A stretch of 64,000 nucleotides of DNA from Apostichopus japonicus (lineage: Eukaryota; Echinodermata; Holothuroidea; Aspidochirotida; Stichopodidae), in NCBI RefSeq assembly GCF_037975245.1, contig NC_092566.1:9468001-9532000 (forward strand), written 5' to 3'. Under the pieces are notes generated by a model, which worked only from the letters and a program-made list of their open reading frames with translations, was not told the DNA's origin and did not search any database. Below, in pieces: positions 37,778 through 49,003 of the stretch (position 1 is its first letter; the number at the start of each line of letters is the position of its first letter). Position numbers and translations under genes: made by a program.

Positions 37778-39380
37778 GTTGCCGCTAGGGCTGTGAGTTT
37801 TCGTTTAAAGACCTAAACGTTTAGACGACCGATTTTTCGTTTAAAACGTTTAAACGTTCTCGAATATCGCGAGAAAACGCCGAGTATAAAGGCGTGGGGT
37901 CCAGGGGCCGGCCCTAGGGCCCTGGTGGGGCGAAGACCCCGGAAAAGGAAAAGGAATTTTTTGCGTGTCTGGCGATAAAAAAATTCGCAGTTGACGATGC
38001 AAAATACTGACAACTTTTGAATTTAAATTGTCACGAAGCTGATGAAAAATTTTAAATGACAAGTAGAGTAGCTGTATTATGTTATAAAATGAAAAGAGAT
38101 TTAATCTGTTTTACAATCTTTAAAAAGTTTAACTTACAGAACCTCCGATATTATGAAACAAAAAACGTTCGGCAAAGCCCCGTTTCTAGAATGCCTAACA
38201 ATGAATAGCGCGCACTAAACGTACATCAGTTTACAACTGCAGTACGGTTTAACCTAACTTAAATACTACGGTAGGATACTGTATATGTGCTCAGAATTTT
38301 CCCAGGTACCTTGCCAAATAACTGCGCGCTCATCCCCTGTCTAACACCTGTTTGTTAACATTTTTGGCACGTTTCCAAGAAACGTTTCATAGAGTATTCC
38401 CCATGATACCCAGGCACAGTTCATACACGCAGCACAAGATATCAAGCTATGGTCATCTTTATTAAAGTAAACCTTGGAATAAAATATGTTTTAGGCCACA
38501 CGGCATGATTAACTAATGCTTAACATTATTTCCATGTTCTTGTAGAAAACGTCAAGTTCGCAAAATACAATTGGTTGTGTTTTTGTAGTTACGTGAGATC
38601 CGTAACAGACGAGGTGGTTAGGCTATTTGCTATACACTTAACTGTGGTAGGACATTAGTTTTTCCGTATTTTTGGAAATTCTAGAAAATACTTCCTTCCC
38701 CCCCCCCCCCCCCCCCCCGCTTAACACCAGATGTGGTCTTACGGTTTATTCAATTGGTAATTTCTCTACTGATTTTCAGAGTTTTTTTACGATCTCCAAT
38801 CGATACATTTCCTTTGATCATGTATTTGAACAGCTATTACCAAGTCGAGTATTCGACCCGGTATTGTATGGTCGGAGAGTTCAAAGTGATGGACAAGGAT
38901 TGTAATCATTTCGATCGAACATGCATTGACTGGATTATCTGCGCCGCCGCTGTCGGCTCGATATAAAGTACACTTGTGCCGCGAATCAGGAAGTTTTCAC
39001 AAAAGGATAACAGCGTTCAAAGTTTAAGCCATTCATATCGCCGGATACATCGTGGGGGGGGGGGGGGACAAAAGTAGGATTACGTTCGTGGTTTATGATT
39101 CGACTGATCGTAAGTTGTTTTGTTATTTCGCGTAGTAGACAAAATAAACACGAGAATTAATACGCGATTTTTGCCAATAATTTAATTTTCAGTTGATATC
39201 ATAGTTTCATTTAAACGTTCATAAGGTTTTATTCAACGTTTTAAACGATGTTTCGTTCGTTTACACGTTTAAACGTGTAAACGGCACAGCACTAGTTGCC
39301 GCCGCGAGAACGTAGGTTGACTTCGCGAGAATGTTGGTTGTCGTCGCGAAAACCTAGGTTGCCGTTGCGCAAACTTCCGA
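37744..39380. repeat. GTTGCCGYCGCG minisatellite, split by hAT copy B
   Basis: Units of about 27 bp (TTAGGTTGCCGTCGCGG and relatives) occupy 37744-37785 and resume at 39295-39380. Copy B sits between. The frame at 39269-39493 (RRQPTFSR repeats) is only a translation of the repeat. Confidence 0.75.
37786..39294 (-). mobile_element. Non-autonomous hAT element, copy B, 1509 bp
   Basis: Plus-strand left end TAGGGCTGTGAG. Right end, inverted, TAGTGCTGTGCCG. The perfect 8-bp duplication GTTGCCGC lies at 37778-37785 and 39295-39302. It is highly similar to copy A, in the opposite orientation, and lacks A's LTR. It has long C/G runs (38699-38718, 39054-39068). No transposase frame, so it depended on an autonomous hAT elsewhere. 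Confidence 0.92.
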
Positions 39381-39539
39381 CGTCCAATTTCATTATGTTG
39401 CCCAATTTCATTCCGTCGTGAGGAATTCCATCGCATTATGCGAGAAGGGACCTGACCTGTGAAGGTGGGCGCTGTCCCACCTCTACCAATCACATTGCAG
39501 TATAGCGCGAATTACACACCCACTTAAGCAGTATACCAT

Positions 39540-39670
39540 ACCGAAATATTTTTTACTGAATAGTTTTACTGAATTTTTTACTGAAATATTTTTTATTTTA
39601 CTTTACTGAAATTTTGTTTTTTGCTGAATTTTTTACTGATTTTTTTATTTTATTTTACTGAAATATTATT
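39540..39670. repeat. TTTTACTGAAAT-rich simple sequence
   Basis: Imperfect repeats of TTTTACTGAAATATT. It continues on the far side of the PLE pair at 44215-44270, so the PLE pair inserted into this tract. Confidence 0.7.
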
Positions 39671-39687
39671 TGTGTAAAAGTAAGTTG

Positions 39688-39726
39688 GCCTGACGTTTCG
39701 ATCCTAGCAGGATCTTCTTCAGAGGC
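39688..39726 (-). ncRNA. Hammerhead-ribozyme-like motif, left PLE copy
   Basis: On the minus strand: GCCT, CTGAAGA (core CUGANGA), one A, the hairpin GATCC-TGCTA-GGATC (stem II), GAAA, then CGTC ending in a GUC triplet, then AGGC pairing with GCCT (stem I). Stem III is collapsed to A-C/G-U with no loop. PLEs are known to carry hammerheads. The extra A and missing stem III make activity uncertain. Confidence 0.5.
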
Positions 39727-40036
39727 TAAATGACAAGTTACAGTAACAGAGGGGACAAAAACACGCACAGAATACAGACTGGTTAATGAGCACGGTGAAC
39801 ACAATGAGATGGATGAAAGGGGATTATAAGTAGAAAGCAACAGGAGAAGAGGAGAGGAAGGAGATAAACTGTGGAGGGACAAAGAGAGGATTAAAGGCAC
39901 AGGGTAAGGAATAAACTGGAGAGGGACAAAGACAGAAAGGTGTGAAGAAAAATGGAGGGGAAGAGAGCTGTGAGAAGAAGAGTGAAAGGGGGGGGGGGAG
40001 GGAGAAAGGGGAGAAGGAGTAGGGAACAGAGGAAAG

Positions 40037-42453
40037 TTAGTCATGTCCTTCCTGAATGTTCAGCCCATGAGGTTGAATGGTACGAAGGCGTTGCATCCAG
40101 AGCCTCTCTCTGCTGATTCGTACTAGGTCAGGACGGCTACCTAAGGATTCAATCCCCTGTAGGGACATGTCGTTAATGGTATGGTTGGGAAGGTTAAAAT
40201 GTTCTCCAACTGGGGTCTCAGTCTTCATGGTGTTGACTGTGGATCTGTGACCATAGAATCGCTTCTTGAGGGTGGTTTTGGTTTCGCCAACATACTGGAT
40301 GCCGCAAACTCTACAAGAGATCAGATAGATGACATTGGTGGTAGTGCAAGTGATGTGACCCTTAGTCTTGTGTGTGAGTTGCATGCTGTGGCTGGTGATG
40401 GAATTGGATTCAACAATGTGGTGGCTGCAGACGATGCATCTCGAAGTACGATCACATTTGAAGGTACCATGCTGAATGGGTGTGGGGTTAGAAGTTAGAG
40501 GTGGAACAGCAGCACGTACAAGAAGGTCTCGTAGGTTGCGTGGTCGTCTGTAGGCGATGATGGGTTTTTTCAGGGACGGCTCGTTGGAGTCTATCTGAAG
40601 TGAGGAGAATGTTGTGGTTGTTAGAGGTGATTTTCTGAAGGGGAGGAAGATTTGGGTGGAAAGTAACAACCAGGGGCAGCTTGTTGTCGCAATCTCGTCC
40701 CTTTTTGTCCTTCACTGCCAAAGTAGAAGATCTGGAAAGGGAGCGGACTCTCTGAATGGCTTCACGCACCCTTCTGGCACTATGGCCCCTGGCAATAAGG
40801 TGTTTTTCCAAAGCATCTGTATGGCGAATGAAAGAGGAATTGTTAGAGCAAATGCGACGAAGACGAAGGGCTTGACTGTAGGCAATTCCAGACTTGCAGT
40901 GACGGGGATGGCAGCTTGAAGAATGGAGATACTGGTGTGTGTCTGTGGGCTTGGTGTATAAGTCTGTAGAGAGAGAACCGTGTTCCTTGCGAACAGTCAC
41001 ATCGAGAAAGTTAACCTGTTGGTGAGAGTAATCAGAGGTGAATTTGATGGTGCTGTGGAAAGAATTGATGTGATGGATGAAGGTGAGCAGGCTATCCTCA
41101 TCACTGGTCCAAATGAAGAAGATGTCATCAATGTAGCGCCACCAGATAAGGGGACGGCAGGGAGCCGTACTGAGCATGCGTTCTTCAAGGCTAGACATAA
41201 ACAGACATGCAAAGGAAGGAGCCATCCTGGTTCCCATGGCAGTCCCGTGTCTTTGAAGGTAATGCTTGTCCATGAACGTGAAGTTGTTTTTGGTGAGAAC
41301 CTGTTGCATGAGAGCTTTGATGTCAGAGATGGGTGGACAAGGGTGGACCTTCTTAGACAGGGCTGCACACGTGGCTGCGATACCTTCAGCATGAGGGATG
41401 TTAGTGTACAGAGAAGTGACGTCGAAAGTACCGATGATGGCTGTACTGGGGATTTGGTTTTTGATATCTTCAAGTTTCCTGAGGAAATCTGGAGTGTCAT
41501 GGATATAAGAATTAATCTGAGGAACAAGAGGTTTGATGAAGTGGTCCACAAACAAGGATATCTTCTCGGTGGGGGACCCATTGCCCGAGATGATAGGCCT
41601 ACCAGGGTTACCAGGCTTGTGAATTTTGGGCAGGAGATAAAACCTGGCTGCCTTACAGTCTGTGGGAGAAAGGAAAGAAAAAGCCTTCTTAGAGATCTGG
41701 TTCCGCTGGTACATATCAGTGATGGTCTGTTTTATCTGCTGGGAGAAAATATCTGTGGGATCAGAATCAAGAAGAGTGTAAATATCACTGTTGGAGAGAT
41801 GACGCATGGCTTCCTTGATGTAATCCTGTCGATCCTGGATGACAACTGCAGAACCTTTGTCGGCTGGCTTGATGATAATGTCACTGCGAGACATCAGTGA
41901 GGAGAGTGCTGTACGCTCATCTCTTGGAAGGTTGTCGTGTGTTCTGCAGAGAGGAGAGTTTGACTGGTTAGTCTCAGAGCTGACGACCTGTGTGTAGGCT
42001 TCTAAAACAGGGACTCTGTTCTTAGGAGGCATCCAAGAACTTTTCTTGCAGAAGGGTTCCCGTTCAGTTGGAGGATCATCTAGGAAAAACTCACGAAGGC
42101 GAATTCTGCGAAAGAAATGAGTAAGATCTTGACTCAGTTCCGCTTGGTCAAATGCTGGAGGAGTAGGACAGAAGTTGAGTCCTTTGGAGAGAAGCCTAAG
42201 GTCTGCACTGGTAAGAGTAGAAGAAGATAAGTTAACAACTGCAGTTGAGGATGGTGGTTCAGACTCAGGTGGAGTCTGGGGCCTTCTAAAACGGTTGCAA
42301 GTGGTACGTTTGCGTCTTTTCTGAAGGTCAGTCATTTTCTTATTTCTTCTTTCTGTGAGTTCAATGTTCTGCTGAGACAAACACAAGTTAATTTTGTTAG
42401 TGTACTGAGTCCATTCGTCATCGGTGCAGCATGACTGTAATTCAATTATCGCA
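40037..42453 (-). pseudogene. PLE reverse transcriptase-GIY-YIG endonuclease, frameshifted
   Basis: Copies PLE RNA into DNA at a site nicked by its own endonuclease. The minus-strand frame runs from the junction. The first internal Met is at 42335 (MTDLQKRRKR, a basic N-terminus). RT signatures follow in order: SDIIIKPADKGSAVVI, FYLLPKIHKPGNPGRPIISG, FDVTSLYTNIP (motif A), GTAMGTRMAPSFACLFM (motif B), WWRYIDDIFF (motif C) and VNFLDVTV. After a single-base insertion (six T at 40565-40570 on the plus strand; five A in the other copy) the C-terminal domain continues in another frame to 40037. That part has Cys pairs (CDRTSRCIVC), NVIYLISC...YVGET (GIY-YIG), KKRFYGH and RERLWMQRL. Only the frameshift breaks it. 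About 805 codons is normal for the family. Confidence 0.92.
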
Positions 42454-42455
42454 GT

Positions 42456-43799
42456 ATCGCAGCCACGTGTGCAGCCCTGTCTAAGAAGGTCCACCCTTGT
42501 CCACCCATCTCTGACATCAAAGCTCTCATGCAACAGGTTCTCACCAAAAACAACTTCACGTTCATGGACAAGCATTACCTTCAAAGACACGGGACTGCCA
42601 TGGGAACCAGGATGGCTCCTTCCTTTGCATGTCTGTTTATGTCTAGCCTTGAAGAACGCATGCTCAGTACGGCTCCCTGCCGTCCCCTTATCTGGTGGCG
42701 CTACATTGATGACATCTTCTTCATTTGGACCAGTGATGAGGATAGCCTGCTCACCTTCATCCATCACATCAATTCTTTCCACAGCACCATCAAATTCACC
42801 TCTGATTACTCTCACCAACAGGTTAACTTTCTCGATGTGACTGTTCGCAAGGAACACGGTTCTCTCTCTACAGACTTATACACCAAGCCCACAGACACAC
42901 ACCAGTATCTCCATTCTTCAAGCTGCCATCCCCGTCACTGCAAGTCTGGAATTGCCTACAGTCAAGCCCTTCGTCTTCGTCGCATTTGCTCTAACAATTC
43001 CTCTTTCATTCGCCATACAGATGCTTTGGAAAAACACCTTATTGCCAGGGGCCATAGTGCCAGAAGGGTGCGTGAAGCCATTCAGAGAGTCCGCTCCCTT
43101 TCCAGATCTTCTACTTTGGCAGTGAAGGACAAAAAGGGACGAGATTGCGACAACAAGCTGCCCCTGGTTGTTACTTTCCACCCAAATCTTCCTCCCCTTC
43201 AGAAAATCACCTCTAACAACCACAACATTCTCCTCACTTCAGATAGACTCCAACGAGCCGTCCCTGAAAAACCCATCATCGCCTACAGACGACCACGCAA
43301 CCTACGAGACCTTCTTGTACGTGCTGCTGTTCCACCTCTAACTTCTAACCCCACACCCATTCAGCATGGTACCTTCAAATGTGATCGTACTTCGAGATGC
43401 ATCGTCTGCAGCCACCACATTGTTGAATCCAATTCCATCACCAGCCACAGCATGCAACTCACACACAAGACTAAGGGTCACATCACTTGCACTACCACCA
43501 ATGTCATCTATCTGATCTCTTGTAGAGTTTGCGGCATCCAGTATGTTGGCGAAACCAAAACCACCCTCAAGAAGCGATTCTATGGTCACAGATCCACAGT
43601 CAACACCATGAAGACTGAGACCCCAGTTGGAGAACATTTTAACCTTCCCAACCATACCATTAACGACATGTCCCTACAGGGGATTGAATCCTTAGGTAGC
43701 CGTCCTGACCTAGTACGAATCAGCAGAGAGAGGCTCTGGATGCAACGCCTTCGTACCATTCAACCTCATGGGCTGAACATTCAGGTAGGACATGACTAA
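42456..43799 (+). CDS. PLE RT C-terminal part plus GIY-YIG endonuclease, open but 5'-truncated
   Basis: A continuous frame from the junction through ATG 42528 to the stop at 43799. It begins IAATCAALSKKVHP, then has motif B (GTAMGTRMAPSFACLFM), motif C (WWRYIDDIFF), the thumb-like region and the full GIY-YIG domain (VIYLISC, YVGET, KKRFYGH, RERLWMQRL). It lacks motif A and everything N-terminal, so polymerase activity is impossible. The endonuclease domain looks intact. It has five A at 43267-43271 where the left copy has six, showing which state is coding. No promoter is evident. Confidence 0.9.
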   Translation: MAATCAALSKKVHPCPPISDIKALMQQVLTKNNFTFMDKHYLQRHGTAMGTRMAPSFACLFMSSLEERMLSTAPCRPLIWWRYIDDIFFIWTSDEDSLLTFIHHINSFHSTIKFTSDYSHQQVNFLDVTVRKEHGSLSTDLYTKPTDTHQYLHSSSCHPRHCKSGIAYSQALRLRRICSNNSSFIRHTDALEKHLIARGHSARRVREAIQRVRSLSRSSTLAVKDKKGRDCDNKLPLVVTFHPNLPPLQKITSNNHNILLTSDRLQRAVPEKPIIAYRRPRNLRDLLVRAAVPPLTSNPTPIQHGTFKCDRTSRCIVCSHHIVESNSITSHSMQLTHKTKGHITCTTTNVIYLISCRVCGIQYVGETKTTLKKRFYGHRSTVNTMKTETPVGEHFNLPNHTINDMSLQGIESLGSRPDLVRISRERLWMQRLRTIQPHGLNIQVGHD

Positions 43800-44111
43800 C
43801 TTTCCTCTGTTCCCTACTCCTTCTCCCCTTTCTCCCTCCCCCCCCCCCCCTTTCACTCTTCTTCTCACAGCTCTCTTCCCCTCCATTTTTCTTCACACCT
43901 TTCTGTCTTTGTCCCTCTCCAGTTTATTCCTTACCCTGTGCCTTTAATCCTCTCTTTGTCCCTCCACAGTTTATCTCCTTCCTCTCCTCTTCTCCTGTTG
44001 CTTTCTACTTATAATCCCCTTTCATCCATCTCATTGTGTTCACCGTGCTCATTAACCAGTCTGTATTCTGTGCGTGTTTTTGTCCCCTCTGTTACTGTAA
44101 CTTGTCATTTA

Positions 44112-44150
44112 GCCTCTGAAGAAGATCCTGCTAGGATCGAAACGTCAGGC
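44112..44150 (+). ncRNA. Hammerhead-ribozyme-like motif, right PLE copy
   Basis: Identical to the minus-strand motif at 39688-39726: GCCT, CTGAAGA, A, GATCC-TGCTA-GGATC, GAAA, CGTC, AGGC. The predicted cleavage site is after GUC at 44146. Two RNAs could share a stem III through the self-complementary ACGU, giving a dimeric hammerhead. Confidence 0.5.
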
Positions 44151-44243
44151 CAACTTACTTTTACACATTCTATTACACAGGCTCTCTAGTGGATAAGCAG
44201 TTTGCTAACAGTTTTATTTTATTTTTATTTTGAAATATTATTT

Positions 44244-47200
44244 ATAAGAATTTTTTACTGAAATGACAACGGTCATTTGGTTAACCCCAAAGTGTTGCAC
44301 AAGTTCCTTTAAACTGGCTCGATTTGGGTAGCCATAATATTATTATTGATGTGATAATCTTCTAAGTTCGATAAAACAGATACATATAGTAACGTTACAC
44401 ACTAAAGCAATCTGGCACGTTATGTGTACGTACTATATGATACATGACGCGCAATAGTTCGGTGCGGTATCACGATACGGTATATCGGCTTACTAGACTA
44501 TATACTGTGCATGACATCAAAAAAGCTTTCAAATCTTGACGAAAGTGAACCGCGATATGCGTATGTGGACCGCAATGGCAGGGTCATGCTTAGTGGGAGG
44601 TCCATGTAATATATTGGGGCTTACTAGCCCGGGCACTGATAATGTGGGCAACTTCAACCAAATCTCTCAACGTGGTTGTTTGCAATAACCGCTTGACCTA
44701 CTTTGCACGATTCCTATGGTCTTCGTGCCTTATGGAAAGAAATGAAACGAAGACTCGATCTTCCTTAGTGAATATGTCACCATGAAAGTGGAGTACCATG
44801 AGACGATTACAACCCCAAATGTGTTACAGTTTCCCTATCCACAATTTTAACCCCTTCTTAGAGCTTAATTTTATCCACGATACAGACAAGCCCAATGGTC
44901 AAACATTTCTAGGTCTCCAAAAGATTACGTAGGTGATAAATCCCCTGTCTCTCAAATAAAGTTTGTCTCCTCTACTACTCCTCCGGGCCCCCACTTCTCC
45001 CCAAATATTGATGGAAATTGACACTACTATGTGGCATGTTGCATGGAACAAATTCATTTCATGAAAATGTTGCAGCCTTTGCATGTATACTTTCAAATTT
45101 TCTTAACTTACAACTCCTACACACGTCTCGATCCCCAGCGCAAGTCCTCATACAAACCAACTAATGGCTCTGGTATGCTTAGACTATAAGGTAACATTAG
45201 CTCTGGGGCATGATGCATATCAAGTTATAATGGGACGGTCAATCAGTATGCTGATGGTGGTGAGGGAGTATTGCTCAATGAAATGTATCACATTCATGTT
45301 TCTTCTAGCCTGCCCCAACGTATGGCCAATGACCTATGTAAATTATCAAAGCGTACAACTCATCAAGCAAATGTTTCCCTACTCAGCTACAGTAGCACGT
45401 GGCAGCGACCCCCCCCCCCTCCCTTACACCGTACAGACATTTTCAGGGATAAAATAGGGAGCCTGCATGAAAGGTCATATCAGTACAAGTGTATGTAAAA
45501 TTTAAATCCGCTGAACCTCAAAACGGGCAAACTTTGACAACCCCCCACCCCCCCCCAAGCACACACATAAAGAAGACTTAGTGCCTGGATCTAGGGTAAC
45601 CTTCACCTAATGCATCACACAATAGCTGCCCTTATACTTAATTACATGAACAAATCCATGTATCTACCAAGCAAGAAAATGGCAAATCTAACTATTGTCG
45701 CAAGATAACTACAGTACACTCTTATACAAACCTGCTCTTTCCATAACAACCCCCTGCTCCTACCTCACCTGTGATGATACACAGTATATCTTTTCCTCTT
45801 CCTCTTGGTTGATGGCGTGTTGATGGCGTTGATGGCATGTTGATGGCGTTGATGGCGTGTTGATGGCGTGACAGGAGACAGCAAAGTCTTTCGGTCACAC
45901 ATCTCTGTCATTTGATCAATTCTAACTTTTGTTGATCAGGTTATGATGTATTTGGGTCTACTGTGGGGTCCCCTCACATCAAGCAAGATCTGCTCTTTGA
46001 GGCGGAGAGGTGTACCAGTACCCCCCCCCCTTCCCACACCTCTGATAAGCATTCAATAAATATTGAGACCATTCAGATTACAGCCAACAAGTTGATTTGC
46101 CAGTTTACAAAATACGATAAGTTTAGCATGCATCACTGTATTATACAGTACACAAAGTACTGTATCCCCCACACGACACCTGGAATAACTTGTGTTGACA
46201 CTATGTCGCGGTAGCAGTCATAAATACACAGCAAACACAATGAAAGATCAACCATTGTTAAGCATTTGTGTTAATGTTGCATATCACTAGTGCTTCTATA
46301 TATATATATATAGCTCAGTTTTTCCCCCTTTCAAATCTTGATCTTAATCACACGACTAATATTGTGCATATTACTGCCTAAAGCAATTATGGCAAAAGAT
46401 CATTTTCCTGATACTTCCACCCCCCCCCCTCCTCTACCGCACACACGCACAAACACAAAGAACTGCCGAATTTTGAATAATTAAACTGAACTATATAATT
46501 AAATCATTTCTTTTCTCTCCTAATTCCTTGCTTGATGCCTCAGTCTTAACACATGTACTTTTCTAAAAAATAATATAAAGTTTCAGTAAAGGACAGATGC
46601 AAAATTTGTTGTCATATTGTTTGCATTGCTTCATACGTTAAAGAAGAAGATTTTTTCCTTCCTTCTTTAGTTTGCAAATCAGAACCCCGATACGGGTGTT
46701 TATTGGGGGGGGGGGGGGACAGCCTGAGGCCAAGACAAAAGTTGTTAAAATTCACCAACTTTGCATGTTAATAAAGTTCTATTTGAAAATCATTGTTTTG
46801 AAAATTATTGGGGGGGGGGCAAGACCCCGCCCCCACTCCGGTGTCAGTCACGCAAATGTCATTTCAAAGTCTAGTGCATTAACGGCTGGTTTTATTACGA
46901 TTTCGGTTTGTTCATGGAGTTATTAAGTTCAATGTTTTTTTTTTTTTTTTTTTTGCTTTGTTTCCATTTCCTCGAAATTAGACCAAAATATGAAGTAAAA
47001 AATCGTTCAACTTATCTTATTATCTTGTGTTATTTTTTACCCTACAAGCATATACAATTCGTAATATTACAGTCACGAAAAGTATTACGACTGCCCACTC
47101 CCAAGTACAAAAAAAAAGTATGGCATAAAGGTTAGAACATGATTGTCGCATCCATACACAGTATAAATGGACTGTAAAAATGTGCATTAACAACGGATCC

Positions 47201-48911
47201 TGCATGATGGGGAGTAAATCTATATATACTGACGTCCCATCTGCTTTTCCCTAGAAACGCCTTTGAATGGCTCTCATCCGCTCACGTTATTGAAACCGGT
47301 TAACCGAGAACTGTGCACCGGCTGTATGGGCCGAAATGTTTGGAAATTTACTTATTAGCTTTGATGTCACATCACAGTTAACATCTTCTTTTTTTTTTAA
47401 ATTGCGTCTCTTAATCTGTAAATATTACAGCAAATCATTACGACCGTCTAAATTAAAATTCGAATAGATGTGGCTTGTGGGTCAGAAAGCATGTTTTAAG
47501 GGATGGAAACTGCTATTTACGAGCCCTCAAAGATCACCTAACTAGAATTGGAGTATAGTATTTTTGGCCTACGGTACATAAAACGGTACGGAAAATAATG
47601 CAGTCCATTTTATACACTTAGCTTAGTCTACCAGACCAGGATAAACATTAGCTTTGGTGAACATTCTTATTTATACAATTGCTTGATATGTACTGCAAAT
47701 ATTTCTTCTTTTTAATTCATTGTTTGTGTGTTTATAAACCTCTACCATACTTTTTAGTATATAAGTGACAGCAATGTGATCTAGTAATGTTCTACTTGAC
47801 TTCAAAAGATCATAATGTAGTATAACAGCTCTTTGGCTTCAGGTTTTATCACAGAAATGTATGGGCGGACGCAAGTTTTTATCTGCTATACTCAAACTTT
47901 TTCGAGCAGATGCGTCCCTGGGACGCACGTTTCAAAATCCTAGCCTAAAACACTGCTTTGTGATTGGTTTATGTTCGATATGAGATTACGATATTAAGAA
48001 TATTTTATTTCCTTACGGTCTACTTTTCCGCACCTCTTTGAAGTTAGAGTTGCAACATTGATAATGGTTATCAGACTAGTTGTCTGGCACCTAACTCTTT
48101 TCATTTAGGAGCCAATGGCTACTATTGTTACCGGTACCCCTTATGTACAGCACTGGTTATTAATGTTGTTTACTGGGTGGGATAAACCGGATTGAACCTT
48201 AGTTTTGTGGTTCTTTGGGCCAGACAATTTTTCGATCCAATCTCTTGAAAAAACAAGGATCATGGGTTGTGTATAATTTATTTCATTATCTAAAAAATAA
48301 TACATGAAAAAATGCCAAATGAACTGACAATATCTAATATTTCAATGACCAAGTCCATTTTGATCTCTGTTAGCAGATAGCATAAAGCCCGATTTTTTTT
48401 TTACAAATGTCACAATGTGATATGATCCTATAACTTCTACCAACCAAGATCAGTATGTTGAATATGTGGCCGAAAAAATGTTTAGCGGCTACATTATTCA
48501 ATACTTGCCCAGTGTTATCTGTAAGACTATAAGGCCATCTGAGATACATACAACATAGAAAATTTAATTAAATATTATTCAGATCAGTATAACAGTCTCA
48601 TCTTAGGTTGAATTTGTTGCTCGACAGATGAAGTGCATGCAGTTACTCTGAAAACCTCAGAGTCAAGACTGATAAAAAAAACTTGTGACAAGGTTGTCCC
48701 TTATTTAGAACTTGTGTCTTGTCGGGATGTGCCGGTACCACTCTTAATGTGGATCTTCTGATCATAGGCATAAGCGACATTTTTTTTACAAATTGTGGCG
48801 GGGTGGGTCTGAGCCATGTTTCTTTCGTTTCAGACTTTCGTTATATTTTATTTGTGTTTTATTACATATCATGTAAATATTACTATAAATAAATATATGT
48901 TGATATATATT

Positions 48912-48914
<3 letters not shown>
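44244..48914. other. Non-coding
   Basis: No gene seen on either strand. Local features: a GATGGCGT minisatellite (45812-45871), C runs at 45409-45417, 46021-46030 and 46421-46429, G runs at 46705-46718 and 46810-46819, a T run at 46934-46954 and a TA run near 46298-46311. Frames at 45164, 46672 and 47020 lack support. Confidence 0.5.
45812..45871 (+). repeat. GTTGATGGCGT minisatellite
   Basis: Alternating units GTTGATGGCGT and GTTGATGGCATGT or GTTGATGGCGTGT occur in five or six copies. Confidence 0.85.

Positions 48915-48924
<10 letters not shown>

Positions 48925-48953
<29 letters not shown>
48925..48953. repeat. (TA)n tract
   Basis: Short TA microsatellite at the left edge of the tRNA-bearing segment. 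A much longer TA tract lies at the right edge. Confidence 0.9.
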
Positions 48954-48956
<3 letters not shown>

Positions 48957-49003
48957 GAAAATGGTAATGAGTTGGAAAATCAAGAACAGTGAAAAAACTT
49001 TCA

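Larger units (their letters stand above)
39671..42453 (-). mobile_element. Penelope-like element, left copy, near full length
   Basis: Minus-strand element whose 5' side meets the 5' side of a second copy at 42453/42454. It carries a reverse transcriptase to GIY-YIG coding region (40037-42453), a non-coding 3' region with G-rich and C-rich runs, and a hammerhead-like motif near its 3' end (39688-39726). Bases 39671-41383 are the inverted counterpart of 42454-44167. The segment 41384-42453 is unique to this copy. TGAAATATTATTT at 39659-39671 and 44231-44243 may be the target duplication, though the surrounding simple sequence makes this uncertain. Confidence 0.9.
42454..44167 (+). mobile_element. 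Penelope-like element, right copy, 5'-truncated
   Basis: Starts abruptly at GTATCGCAGCC inside the RT domain and runs to the same 3' end as the left copy (ACTTACTTTTACACA). The two copies differ by few substitutions and length changes in homopolymers. Just before the junction the sequence reads TTATCGCAGTATCGCAGCC, so ATCGCAG is repeated at the breakpoint, as if microhomology guided the join. Bases 44168-44230 after the arm have no match on the left. Confidence 0.9.

Noticed and set aside
40980-41900. 306-residue plus-strand open frame inside the left PLE
   Set aside because: It is the antisense shadow of the RT gene. The same peptide appears where the right copy is read backwards.
42454-42857. 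N-terminal 134 residues of the 789-residue minus-strand frame
   Set aside because: They come from reading the right PLE copy antisense across the head-to-head junction. The true left-copy protein starts after 42453.
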